Of a stretch of DNA of 64,000 nt, positions 31,141-41,614 are shown piece by piece (within the stretch, counting starts at the first letter, position 1; every line of letters starts with the position of its first letter). The stretch is from Strigamia acuminata (lineage: Eukaryota; Arthropoda; Chilopoda; Geophilomorpha; Linotaeniidae). The notes below the pieces were generated by a model. It saw nothing but the letters and a program-made list of their open reading frames with translations. It was not told the DNA's origin and made no database searches. Position numbers and translations under genes: made by a program. The stretch covers positions 1,415,501-1,479,500 of the forward strand of contig OX442324.1 of NCBI GenBank assembly GCA_949358305.1. The letters are read 5' to 3'.

Positions 31141-31260
31141 CCTGTAGTTGTTGCTCCGGCTCATCCCAATCTTCTTCCTCCGCCTCGATGACCAATCCTT
31201 CGCTCTCGTCTCTGGAGGACGAGGCGTCGGGGTCAATTCTCGGGTTGCGTCGATCAGCCA
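31141..31260 (-). CDS. Candidate first exon, unknown gene
   Basis: The minus-strand ATG at 31260 opens a 40-codon acidic frame (MADRRNPRIDPDASSSRDES) that ends at a good splice donor (CAG|GTAACA). No downstream exon could be assigned to the left, where the sequence is repetitive. It may be the start of a host gene or a leftover of the neighbouring Gypsy element. Confidence 0.3.
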
Positions 31261-31561
31261 TCAAGAGAAAATCTAATTATTCGTGAGGAAAAGAGGTTCT
31301 GAAAACGATTTCAAGGGGAAATCGCCAGGAACGCGTGCTTTTCGTGTCAGCGAATAATCGGAAACGGAACTGATCGGCGCGGAGGATTGTGGGTCACGGA
31401 CGCGTCTCTTACGGTACGAGATTTGTCCGTGTGAGCGTGGAGCTACGGGGACGACGCATGCGATCGAGTTGTGCGCATGTTACGCTACGGGGTATCGACC
31501 GATACGTCATGCAATCTCGTTTTTCGATGTTGACGGTGATAACTGACGAGGAAGTTCGGAC

Positions 31562-34500
31562 TTAGCCGAATTTTATGTCTCGACATGCGTTGCAGCTCTC
31601 GTAAGTGAATTTCTTCAACTTTATGACGCCGCAATCACATATTTTGACCATTTTTTTCTCTTTATAGTTTCTCCCGGTGATTTTTCCGTCCTGGATGAAC
31701 GGATTCTTCGATTTCCGCGGTCGAAGGTTGCGTTTTTGCTCGCGAGTGGTATCGGCTCCCACTTGGTCGCTCATCTCCGATGTGGCGGTATTGTTTACTT
31801 CTTCTAATTTTGTTTTTTCTTTTTCAGAAGTATTTTTTTCTGCTTCCTCCCTCTCCGAGACTGTTTGCCCCGCTTGATCGGGAGCGTCGGCGGGTTGGGA
31901 TTCGGCGTCGAAAAATTCGTCATCCCCGTCTGCTTCTTCGCTAATTTCGTTGTTATTTCGGAATGTGTCGACCACTGTGCCACCCTGGCCGCTGTGTGTC
32001 TGACCTTCCACCCATATTTCCTGGCGAAATTCTGGTAAATATGGTTTTAATTCTCGACCGTTGATCGACTGGAAATTTCTATTATCTGATAATCTACGCA
32101 ATTGGTAGGCGTTGCCGCCGTGTTCTGCCACAATTACATAGGGTCCGTCCCTCTTGTCGGCCAGACCCGCGGCGATGCCCCTTGCAGCATTTGATAATAT
32201 GTGTGTTTCCTTCCACACTAGGTCGTTGACCTTAAAATTCGTGAATTCCAATTCTCCTTCTTTTTCTGCGACTCTGTCTCGTAGATCAAAAATGTGAGTC
32301 ATTAGGTGTTGATATGTATCGGAAATTGTCTGTTCCAAGCGACATACGTACTCGTGTGGGTTAGCGGGGTCCAGGACATTTACTGCCTCCGCAACTCGCG
32401 GGTCCCACGGCATTCTTAGTTCGCGGGCGAAATTAAGAAACGCCGGTGAGAAGTCGCGTGTTCTTGATACGGTGGAGCGAATGCTGAACGCTATCTCACG
32501 TAGATACTCATCCCACCGATTGTGTACGTCGGTGAACACCGTCAAAGCGTATTTCACGTCTTTGTTTAGCCTTTCCACTGGGTTCGTTTGAGGATTATAA
32601 GTGGAGGTATTTGAAATCTCCATCTTAAATTTCTTGCAGAACTCCTTGTATATTTTGGACCTGAATTGGGGCCCGTTATCGGAAATGAGCTTCCGGGGAA
32701 ACCCAAATCGCAACGCCATGTCGTAAAGACACTCGGCGATATTTTCCGCCGAGGGCTTCGCGAGGGCGTACAACTCGGGCCAACGGGTCCCTACGTCCAT
32801 AATTACAAGTATATACATTTTGCGGTTGCTTGTTATGGGCTTGGGGCCCATCAAGTCAACGCTCCAACAATCGAAGGGTGCATAGGGGCCGAGAGACATG
32901 GCGTTTCTGGCCACTTTGTCGCGAGGTCGACATGCTTGGCACCGGGAGCAGTGGCGAATAAACTTCGTTATTTTCTGGCGGGATCCGGGCCAAAAAAAAA
33001 TCTGCTTCACGCGGTACAAGGTTCTCGCTATGCCGGCGTGGCTGGCGAGTGGGTGCCCGTGCATCAGCCACAGCAATCGGGTGTGTAGCGAGACAGGCAC
33101 CACTACTTTTATCGCGTTTCCCGCTCCGCTAAGGTCGTCCTGAAACGTCGGGTGATATTTTAGTAACAGCCTGTCGTCGATCAGGTAGCTGGTAGCTTCC
33201 TTAGCGAACTGCTTTCTGCGATGGGGATTCGTCATGTTGACCGGATATTCCCCTTCTTCTAGGAATCGAGTCATTATCTGACATTTGGCGTCGGTCGCCT
33301 GATGTTCGATGAACTCGAGTCTTGTTGGCGGCGCGTATTGCGTTTTCCTTTCTACTGTGGCCGTGAAGGCTCGCAGTAGAGTTTTTGGGGCCTCTTGGAC
33401 GACTGGAGGGGCTGTCTCCATCTTCGCGTCGGTCGTTCCAGCTGGCTGGTACGTTCGAGTCCAGAAACCACAAAAAGTTCTATCAGCGGGCTCCATCACG
33501 GGCAATTCATTCGCTTTACGGAGGCGCCAAATTCGTCTGGGTGTCGGGCAGTAAAGGAGACGCGAATCATCTTCGCCGTCGTCGTCCGGACCATGGGGGT
33601 CGGACGCCGGGGCTCGTGATAAAGCATCGGCTACTTGATTGAATTTTCCGGGGCAATATGTTATTGTTATGTCGCACGCCATGAGTTCAAGTTGCCACCT
33701 GGCGAGTCTGCCGGATGGCTCCTTCAACTTCATCAACCAACTCAGTGCCTGATGATCGGTCTGCACTTCGAAATTCGTATATTCCAGGTAGTCACGAAAT
33801 TTCCGAACGGCCCATATTACGGCTAAGCACTCCAGCTCTGTAGCCGTGTAGTTTTTCTCGGCTCCCTGTATGTTTCGACTTATGAACATACAGGGGACTT
33901 CTTGCTCCACTCCGTCATACGTGTGTTTTTGCAAGAGGGCTGCTCCCAAGCCAATCCGGCTGGCGTCGGTATGCAGCACAAATGGTCGATTTAGATCGGG
34001 TAGCGGCATTTTATCGACGTCGGCTAACATTTGTTTTATGGCTTTGAAGGCGGCCTCGCATGCGGCCGTCCATGCGAACTCGCGGTCGGTTCGCAGGAGG
34101 TCCGTTACGGGCGCGGCTACTTCTGCCAAATTGGGGAGCAGTCTGCCGAAAAAATTAATCATCCCCATGAACCTTTGGACACCCTTGATATCTTCAGATG
34201 CTGGGAATCCATTTATTGCTCGTACTTTTTCGGGATCAATGGCGATCCCTTCAACTCCGATGCGATAGCCTCGGAAGGCAAGTTCTTTTCTACAGAACTT
34301 GCTCTTTCCGGGGTGGACGTGGGGTCCAGCTTTGGCCAAACGGGAGACCACTCGGTCTATGTGCGCTATGTGTTCCTCAAAAGTGTCTGACGCAATAATG
34401 ATATCGTCGAGATAAGCCCATACGAAATCATGCAACATGTCTCCGAGGACGCTCTCGATTAACTTTTGAAATGTGCTTGGTGCGTTCACTAGTCCGAATG

Positions 34501-34813
34501 GCATCACGTTAAACATTAATCGCCCTATAGGCGAGTAAAACGCTGTCTTTAGCTTATCTTCTGGTCGGAGTTCAACCTGCCAGTACCCTTTTGACAGGTC
34601 CATGGTGGTTACCCAATTAAATGGAGCCAGCTCACGGAGAATCGCTTCGATGGAGGGCATCTGTATCGGATCTATCACCGTTATCGCATTGAGTGGGCGG
34701 TAGTCGATACACAAGCGAGGCTCGGAGCCGGGTCGCATTACTAGGACAATTCGCATCGCGTATTCGCCTAATGCTTCTGTCACGATGCCTTTATCGAGCA
34801 TGTCTTGACACAT
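31562..34813 (-). pseudogene. Gypsy pol: RT, RNase H, integrase
   Basis: A 1083-codon frame starts inside RT. It has RT motifs (CIDYRPLN, TMDLSKGYWQV, catalytic YLDD), RNase H (FVLHTDASRIGLGA), an integrase HHCC zinc finger (HPLASHAGIA...CSRCQACR) and the catalytic core with Asp in WSVDLMGP, Asp in ISDNGPQ and Glu in NPVERLNK. A C-terminal tail of ~250 residues follows, rich in Glu and ending in a Cys-containing segment (ICDCGVIKL). The start of RT lies in another frame, joined near 34800-34815 by a one-base shift, so pol as a whole is broken although this part is intact. Confidence 0.88.
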
Positions 34814-35793
34814 CGGGTCACTATGTCCCGTTTTTGGGAATTCATCCCCTTGTACGGCACGCGAATTGGTTTGTCCGTTGTCAGTACGATCTCGTGTACG
34901 GCTTCGGTCGTTCTTCCGGGCGTTTTAGTGAGGATCCGTTCGTGTTTGCGAAGCACTCGTCTCAGTAACGATGCCTCGTTGACTTGTAGAGCGGCTTCCT
35001 CGACCAACGTGTCCACCATGTTGCTTCTTTGCAACTCCAGAGCGAATGCTACGAAATCGTAGTCCTGTACGAATTTCCGCAATCCTTTCTCGTATTCCTC
35101 CTTATCTCGGGCCTCGTCCAGTAATTTTTGGGGTACTACTGGAGCGGGCCTTTCACCTTCGGGGCTTATCCAGTTCCACGATCTCGTTATCGGATTTGGC
35201 TGTATTTTTAGTTTGGCCATGATGTCCATTCCGAGGAGGAATACCTTGTCGTGGGATGGTAGCACCAGGAAGGGGTGGGATAGGTTCCCTCCCTTCCAAT
35301 CGATGGTGATCTTTATTACGCCTCTGGGCTTTATATAGCCATTAGCCGTGAGTAACTCCACATTCTCATTTACTTTCATCATTTTATCTTCGATGTCTAG
35401 GCTTTCGACTAGATCTTCGGATATGAAAGAACGATCCGCTCCGGAATCTAATAGTCCCAGTAACTTTTGGTTTTCAATCGTCACTGGCAACATGCAGAGC
35501 GTCTCGCAGTGTGACTTCGAGACGTTGCAGTGAAATACTCGCAGTTTCTGCGGTACGACGTCTAGGTCGAACGGGAGTTCAGCCCAACTGTCGTCTGTCT
35601 TGGTCTCAGTTCTCACTTGCATGCCTCTCAGTGTCACTTTTTCTTCCTTCTCCGGTGCGGACTGGGCTCGGTCCTTGATCTGAGCGTCAAGTATGGCGTG
35701 ACCGGCAGGTCCAGTATGGAATTTCTTTTTCTTTGTTGTTTCCTCGGCTTTCGATTCTATTTCTTCGACGACGCCTGCGCTTGGCAGTTTTTT
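34801..35793 (-). pseudogene. Gypsy protease and start of RT
   Basis: The frame opens upstream of the gag stop. It contains the aspartic protease motif LLGLLDSGADRSF, a linker and the first RT residues (RVPYKGMNSQKR). It then runs out of frame at ~34800 with respect to the rest of pol. In a working element it would be reached by the -1 shift at 35787-35793. Confidence 0.8.
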
Positions 35794-36510
35794 GCCAGGG
35801 CGATATTTAATTCGGCCATCATCTTCATCATAGTCTGTGTCTCACTATTTACTTTGGTCGTTTTTTTGCATTTGTCTGAATAATGGCCATATTCTCCGCA
35901 GCTGTAACATTTGACGTTACTTTTGTCGCCTGTGGGGGTGAAAGCCGGTTTCTTGGGGACGAATGCTGTCGGGAATCGTCTTTTTGTGCCCAGCGCTCCT
36001 TTTTCTTTCGTTGCGCGGGCGTGAGCTCTGAATTGCGTGATGGCTAGCGCTCGGTGCGCGTGATGCAGGTATGGGCCTTGGTTGTCGCACCCCGTCGATA
36101 GGTTCTCGAGGTGCTCGTGCAGGGTTTCTTCATCACTGGATTCCTCTGCTGCTTCGGCGACTGTCACGGGGGGTGACGTCTCTTCTGTTTTTGCCGGGGT
36201 GGCTAATTCAGTCGAGGTCACCTGCATCGCCGTGGTCGTCGGGGCTTTCTTTGGGGCAGCAATCGGGTTGCTTGGGAGCGTTACACCGGTTTTTGGTGTT
36301 AACGTCCGTCCCGAGGACGCCTCAGTGAGGCTCATTATGCCGCTGAGGTATTCGCTCGACCTCATCAGCTTTTCGGACGCTTTATGGCGTTCCGCGCTGG
36401 TTATCAGTCGTTTTTCGTGGGCTTCTGCCTCTTCAGGTGGCAGCGAGGCGTAGTACCGTTGTTCTATCTCCAACGTATTGGTTGTTGATTTCCAGTTGAA
36501 ATCACTTGTG
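35757..36510 (-). pseudogene. Gypsy gag, C-terminal part with CCHC knuckle
   Basis: The frame carries a helical, charged segment (EIEQRYYASLPPEEAEAHEK), a Pro/Thr-rich linker and a nucleocapsid knuckle CYSCGEYGHYSDKC, and ends at a TAG at 35757. Upstream of ~36510 it runs into inserted DNA. The capsid part of the same gag resumes at about 37860. Confidence 0.8.
35787..35793 (-). promoter_or_regulatory. -1 ribosomal frameshift site, gag-pro/pol
   Basis: On the minus strand the heptamer A AAA AAC lies in the gag frame (GCA AAA AAC), 28 bases before the gag TAG at 35759-35757. Slipping back one base enters the protease frame, which is open across the whole overlap. A AAA AAC is a known slippery sequence in retroviruses. 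A downstream stimulatory structure was not assessed. Confidence 0.75.
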
Positions 36511-37860
36511 AATGCATAGAAATGCAGTGGTGTGGAATAAACTAGTTGTGAAATAAAATGCCAGGTGTTAACAGGTGAGAAAACAAACATAGAGTGAGTT
36601 TATTCAACTAGTCATGTGACTTGCCATCAGGTATACGACGCCACCTTCAGGCAGAGAATACAAACACTATTGTAAACAAAGCTGTCGCAATTGGCGCAGT
36701 CAATTGCAGACAGGAACAAATGGTCACGTAAATATAGCAAGCGTTATTGCTTTGACAATACGTTACAAGAATACATATACAGGGTGGAACAAAAGTCTGT
36801 TCCCCTCCAAATATTTCCTGAGCAATTGCATTTAGGCCAATTTTGATGAAGCGATCGTATAGGAAGTTGGGTGAGAGCAATCCAATGATGTCATCAAATT
36901 TGACCTTGACAGCCATTTTCAAGGTTATTCACTTGCTAACTTCTAAACCAATCAGGTTAGAGAAAAAAAGTCAATTACAAAGTTGAAGAGCACCATCAAA
37001 TTAGTACTATCCAACTTATCTGAGTCATCTTAAGTTAAATGTTTTCCTTTTAAAAAGGAGGCAAATCAGCTGAAATAAAGCCAGCCATTGTGAAAAAACT
37101 TAAATTTCTATCACAAAAATACTGAATTACTTAAATAAACGTATTCAAATATGCATCATTATGCAAGTAAACAAGAAAAACCACTGCCTTTTTCAATGCC
37201 TCAATAATTATTTTATCACAAATTTAATTCTTGGCTATACGGATTTATGGACAAGCTTTTTCTTGAATAGGAAAAGCTGGCTTTGCTGTTTTTGTAAACA
37301 GCCGTTCAGTGAACAGCTTTTTGCATTTACCAGTAGTGATTAAAACCAACTCCAGATGGCTCAAATCTATTTATTTTTATTGTTTAGGCATTACGTCTTC
37401 AATAAAATTAGTTCCGAACTAAAAACAAACTAAATTGTCCATAAATCTGTAATGGTATAAACCAGAACAGCACATTTTATCCTTATGCCTCTGAGGGTTA
37501 AAAAATTTCACTTTGCTGATTTTTTTTCTGATTTGTCTCCTTTTTAAAAAGAAAACATCTAACTTAAGATGACTAAGATAAGTTGGATAGTACTAATTTG
37601 ATGGTGCACTACAACTTTGTAATTGACTTTTTTGCTCTAACCTGATTGGTTTAGAAATTAGCAAGTAAATAACCTTGAAAATGGCCTTCAAGGTCAAATT
37701 TGATGACATCATTGGATTGGTCTCACCCAACTTCCTATATGATTGCTTCATCAAAGTTGGCCTAGATGCAATTGCTCAGGAAATATTTAAGGGGAACAGA
37801 CTTTTGTTCCACCCTGTATAATGACTGGTAATAACATATGCTATTCTAACATTGTTCAGG
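36510..37860. mobile_element. Insertion in Gypsy gag (outer part)
   Basis: The gag reading frame is lost at ~36510 and resumes at ~37860. The ~310 bp of unique sequence between the gag edges and the inner long-TIR element fits an older insertion, possibly a solo LTR reading TGTTAGAATA on the minus strand, into which the long-TIR element later jumped. I could not define an exact target duplication. Confidence 0.4.
36780..37816. mobile_element. Long-TIR non-autonomous DNA transposon
   Basis: It starts CAGGGTGGAACAAAAGTCTG and ends with the complement, with inverted repeats of about 310 bp and a unique centre of ~430 bp. It is flanked by TATA on both sides (36776-36779 and 37817-37820), fitting TA or TATA target duplication as in Tc1/mariner-like elements. 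No transposase frame is present. Confidence 0.85.
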
Positions 37861-38303
37861 AGATAATTGCTGACGTCTCGGTAGTCGCCGGTCCGAGGGG
37901 CGCGCATGTCCAATAGTATTCTCTGTGAATGCGCTGACAAGCCTCCGTAGAAAATCATCGTGAACCCGGCAGGGTTAATTTCGTACGATGCTCGGGCGAA
38001 GAGTAATTTCGCTCGGGCGTCATAATCGGCGAGTGTTTCACCTGGGGCTTGACGTAGGCCACGCAATTTATTGCTGATCTCGTCTGGTGTCTCGCCGTAT
38101 CGAAGGTCGAAACGGACGAGAAAATCGTCCCAGGTCGGACTTTTCAGTCCTTGGTACCACTCGCGGGCTGATCCAGTGGTTAGCTCCACTAGGCCGTGTG
38201 TAAGCATATCGGCAACGGTCGCCTTTGTAGCTTTCTTAATTCTCATGACTTCGTCGAGGAAGCGGTCTCCCGCTTTCCACGAACCGTCGAATCGCGTCTG
38301 CAC
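37860..38303 (-). pseudogene. Gypsy gag, capsid part
   Basis: The frame reads a typical retrotransposon Gag capsid: TRFDGSWKAGDRFLDEV, an AREWYQGLKSPTWDDFLVRF core and LRGLRQAPGETLADYDARAK. It continues the gag that begins at 40664. Upstream (right) it is out of frame with the preceding segment, so at least one indel lies between 38303 and 38610. Confidence 0.82.
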
Positions 38304-38610
38304 GTAGTGTTGCCAGCGGATGTTGCCCGTGGCTTCGGCAGCGGGTTCGTTATGTATGCTATATTTGCGCTTGACTCTTTCACCGGCACGGTTATGTTCG
38401 TCGCCGGGGTGGCCTAAGTCGATTCCTTCCCTTCAGAAAGAGTTCAGTAAGGCACGTCCCAATTCAGCCATGGTATAGCGTCGGCCAGCAGAGTCTTGGA
38501 AATTCCCTTCTCCCGTGGAAGGGCGAGAGCTGCGTGAAGATTGGTTAGAGGCATTCGGTCGGTCCGAGTGGCGTTGGTCGCTACCTCGGCTCCCTTGGTG
38601 GGGTCTGGAT

Positions 38611-39016
38611 CAGAGAATAACATCGGGTACCCGTACCCGTAACCGTAACCGTACCCGCCCGTACCCGTAGGGTACAGGCGGGTACGGTTCTAGATCTCCC
38701 GCGACTCCCGGTTACGGGTCGGGTACGGGTACGTTTTTTGTACGTTTGCAACGTTTAGTTTTATAATAATAACGTAATAAATTGATTTATTTAACCAATT
38801 TGGTTTATTTTTATGATGATGTTTTGATCAGCCTACCGTAGTTCATTGTAAAATCGCACCGCCATGAACAATGAACACGTAATCGCGGGTACGGGTAGGG
38901 TAGGGTAGGGGGATTCCGGGATAGCCCGGGTACGGGCGGGTACAAGTACGAAATTGTTTCGGTGACGGGTAACGGGCGGGTAACGGGTAAACTTTTTTCG
39001 CCAATGTTATTCTCTG
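38611..39016. mobile_element. hAT-type MITE in Gypsy gag
   Basis: 406 bp with terminal inverted repeats CAGAGAATAACAT / ATGTTATTCTCTG and a perfect 8-bp target duplication GTCTGGAT (38603-38610 and 39017-39024), the hAT signature. The inside is built largely of GGGTAC/GGGTAAC-like short repeats in opposite orientations at the two ends, around an AT-rich centre. No coding capacity. Confidence 0.93.
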
Positions 39017-40664
39017 GTCTGGATGACGGCTGGCTGTGGTTGTCGTCGTCCGATGAATCAGAGGGGTCGGAAGGATCGCCTTGTGGACGGTCTCCCGGTC
39101 CTCTCGGGGGAACTTCTTTGCCACCCCGTGATTTCCTCGAGCCTCCGGAGGGCAGCGGCTCCTTTCCGTCGCTGTTCCCGTAAAAAGAATGCCAGCTGTT
39201 TTCTTCACTTTCTGGGCGTTCGCGGTCCTTATTCGCGTTCTTTTTGTTGAGTAACGCGTTAATCGCGGCGCTTCTTTCGGATCGTTTCGAGGGGTTACGG
39301 TTCCTGGATTTTCTGTCCGGTTGGTCGTCTTCCTGCGACTTCCTCTTTTTCGTTTCGGCGTTGGAACCGCTGGTGGGCTCTTTGTCCGTTTTCGGATCCT
39401 CCTTTTTATTCCTCTCCGAAACGTCCTGCTCGTACTCTCTTTGGAATTTCTCTGTTTCTTTTTCCCAATTTTCGGCTTCCCATCGCTTTTGTTCGTCAAT
39501 TATTGCTTTCTTTTTAGCTTGGTACTCGTCGGTCCATCTGTCCCGTTCCCATTCTTCCTGTTCTCGAAGAAATTGCTCTTTTTCTCTCCTTGCTTTTTCG
39601 GCTTTCATCCTTTCGTGGTATTGCTCTTCCCACTTCTAGTGTTGCCGCTGAGCTTCTTCTCTCAGTTTCTGCAATTTCTCGGCTTTTCGTTGGGCCAGGA
39701 GGGCTCGGAATTGTTCTTCGTAGTCTTGGGCTTCTCTGTGCCTTCCTTCTACTGTATTATTCCATTCTCTTCGTATTTTTGCTTCCTGCTCTTCCCTTAT
39801 CTCCTGTACCATTTCTTCCGTTCTCTCCGTGGTCCTTTTTTCACGCTGTAGTCGTTCCTCTTCCTCTTTCCAGAGTTCTCTCCTCTCAGCGCTTACTTTA
39901 CGTTGGCGGTTTATCGTCTCTTGCCTGGCTTCTTCGCGGGCTTTCTCCCGTGATTCGTGAAGGGCTTTGTGAGGGTCGGGGACGAAATTACCCACGTCAC
40001 TCGGCGTTTCTTGCGATACAGGCGTCTCCGCCGCTGGTCTTGCGACTGGCGTCGGGGCCTGTGCTGCGCAAATTGCTTTGGTGAGTATAGCAATCGAGTC
40101 CCAGACTGACGTTCCCGGCGGAATATCGGTTACTGCTTTCAGTCGGGCGGCTTGTTGAGACAGGAGTATTAGGTGTGCTACTTCGGGAGAAACAGGGGCA
40201 GGTCTCGCCGTGCCTCGAGAGGCTATCGGGGTCCCGCCCGTGCTTCGTACCGGAGTTTCGTTTAGGGGGGCGGATTGGTGACTTTTTGCCGGTGATGGGT
40301 TGCTGTCGATTGTGGTTGTTCGCCTCGGAGTTTCTGTTTTCTCCTCGGCTACCAGTATCGGCACTCGTCCTGTTGTTGTATTGCGAATTTCTTCTTGATT
40401 TTCCAGGACTTCCGTATCGGTATCTTCGACGGAGGGCATATCTGAGGAGAGCGGCTCTCGCTCGGGCTCGGTTAGGGCCTCGAGCGAAGCAGCTGCTTCC
40501 TCTTTCTGCGCCTTCGCTTTCCTCCGATTCGCTCGGGCTTTCGCCTTCGCGGATGGTTCGGGAACCGGGCCGCCCGACCTTAGGTTATAGTCGGAGGTCC
40601 GTTTTCCCTTTTCGAGCGTTGGTCGCTCGTTATCAGACGCGGATTGTTCGTCTTGGTCTGACAT
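39017..40664 (-). pseudogene. Gypsy gag, N-terminal part, with in-frame TAG
   Basis: The ATG at 40664 (MSDQDEQSASDNERPTLEKG), 76 bases after the primer site, opens a 342-codon frame. It ends at a TAG (39638-39636), and the same frame continues directly beyond it (KWEEQYHERMKAEKARREKE) to the MITE edge. A CAG-to-TAG change would explain this. The protein is highly charged with long Glu/Arg/Lys helices, probably coiled coil, followed by an Arg/Ser/Pro-rich stretch. With the capsid and knuckle parts further left, the ancestral gag would exceed ~1000 codons, far longer than typical Gypsy gag. Confidence 0.78.
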
Positions 40665-40739
40665 TTCTTTGAGTAATTCTTCGATTTGGGTTATTATATT
40701 AAACGAGAGATCACAAGTTCAGCTGAGATTTATTTCTAA

Positions 40740-40757
40740 ATCCCGGACGGGCCCCCA
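40740..40757 (-). promoter_or_regulatory. Primer binding site, tRNA-Pro
   Basis: The minus-strand TGGGGGCCCGTCCGGGAT differs at one base from the tRNA-Pro primer site known from gammaretroviruses. It starts two bases inside the LTR end (...GCGACA). This fixes the orientation and the 5' LTR. Confidence 0.85.
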
Positions 40758-40759
40758 CG

Positions 40760-41280
40760 TGTCGCGTCCTACCTGGTGATAGGTTTAATGTGCTAACGTG
40801 TGTTACTTTACCTGTGATCTTACTAAATATGTAAATTACCCAAATGAATACTAAGTATATGTAAATGAACAAATAGGTTTATTCAATAGGCGTAAGCCTT
40901 AAAATACACTCAGTATAAAACTAGAGTCGACTTGGTCAGAGTCGAACAAAGGATTTCCCAAGATGGCGTCGTCGGTTCCGCGTGGTCGGCGGAACAAAGG
41001 CGGCGTCTCGAGTTGTCGTAAATTCGTCACGGATTCGTCGTTCACGGACGCGGTGGAATGCTCTTTCGAGTCTTCTATCCGTGCCTGTTGTCTAGGGATT
41101 GGTTTTAGCGTCTCAAGGCTCTGTCCAGAAACGTGGAGTTTCTTACAGGGCGCTCGGACACTTCGCAATGGAATAACCGTGGGTCGGTTATTCGGTGTGA
41201 ATCCACAAGGGTTATTTTCCTGCTTTCGCGGGGAAATAACACACAGTGTAAATTCGTGAGAGTTACAGTTGCACTGGAAT
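40760..41280 (-). repeat. Gypsy 5' LTR (outer edge uncertain)
   Basis: The inner end TGTCGCGTCC (plus-strand reading) abuts the primer site. The outer end should be a CA somewhere before ~41280, where the next element or host sequence begins; no second LTR copy exists here to define it. Confidence 0.5.
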
Positions 41281-41614
41281 CAGCGGTCCTCGATCAATCC
41301 TAACTTTTGGTGGAGTTGGCCTGACGGTGAGGTAGTTGCTGTGTTCTTGGTGTCGTTTGTGTAAGTTCTGCTTGTAGGGCGCGAAACTCTACCTGATATA
41401 GGCCAGGGTGAGGGGCCTGGCTCGGCCAATGGGGGCCGGCCACGCGCCACCTCACCCCCTCGGGGCACGCGCTTCCCAGGGGGGGATGGCGGAGCCAACG
41501 CGAGGGAACTGACCTTTCCTAGTGACTCATGCGGATGGCGTCCACTGGAGGGACGACCACCCGCAGGGTCACCACAGTGTTTCGCTCCGGATTGTTTCGT
41601 AGCTCCACGTCATT

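Larger units (their letters stand above)
31562..41280 (-). mobile_element. Decayed Ty3/Gypsy element with nested insertions
   Basis: Minus strand, from a 5' LTR at the right (inner end 40760, outer edge ~41280 not resolved), through a tRNA-Pro primer site, a long gag and pro-pol, to the end of pol at 31562. No 3' LTR matching the right-hand one was found to the left, so the element is probably truncated there. It is disabled by an in-frame TAG, frameshifts and two later insertions (36780-37816 and 38611-39016). Confidence 0.85.

Noticed and set aside
31562-31800. Envelope gene of the Gypsy element
   Set aside because: Downstream of integrase there is only a Glu-rich tail; no signal peptide, fusion peptide or transmembrane segment is seen.
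40899-41259. Protein-coding gene in the Gypsy 5' LTR region
   Set aside because: Short open frames on both strands without domain, splice or codon support; the position is explained by the LTR.
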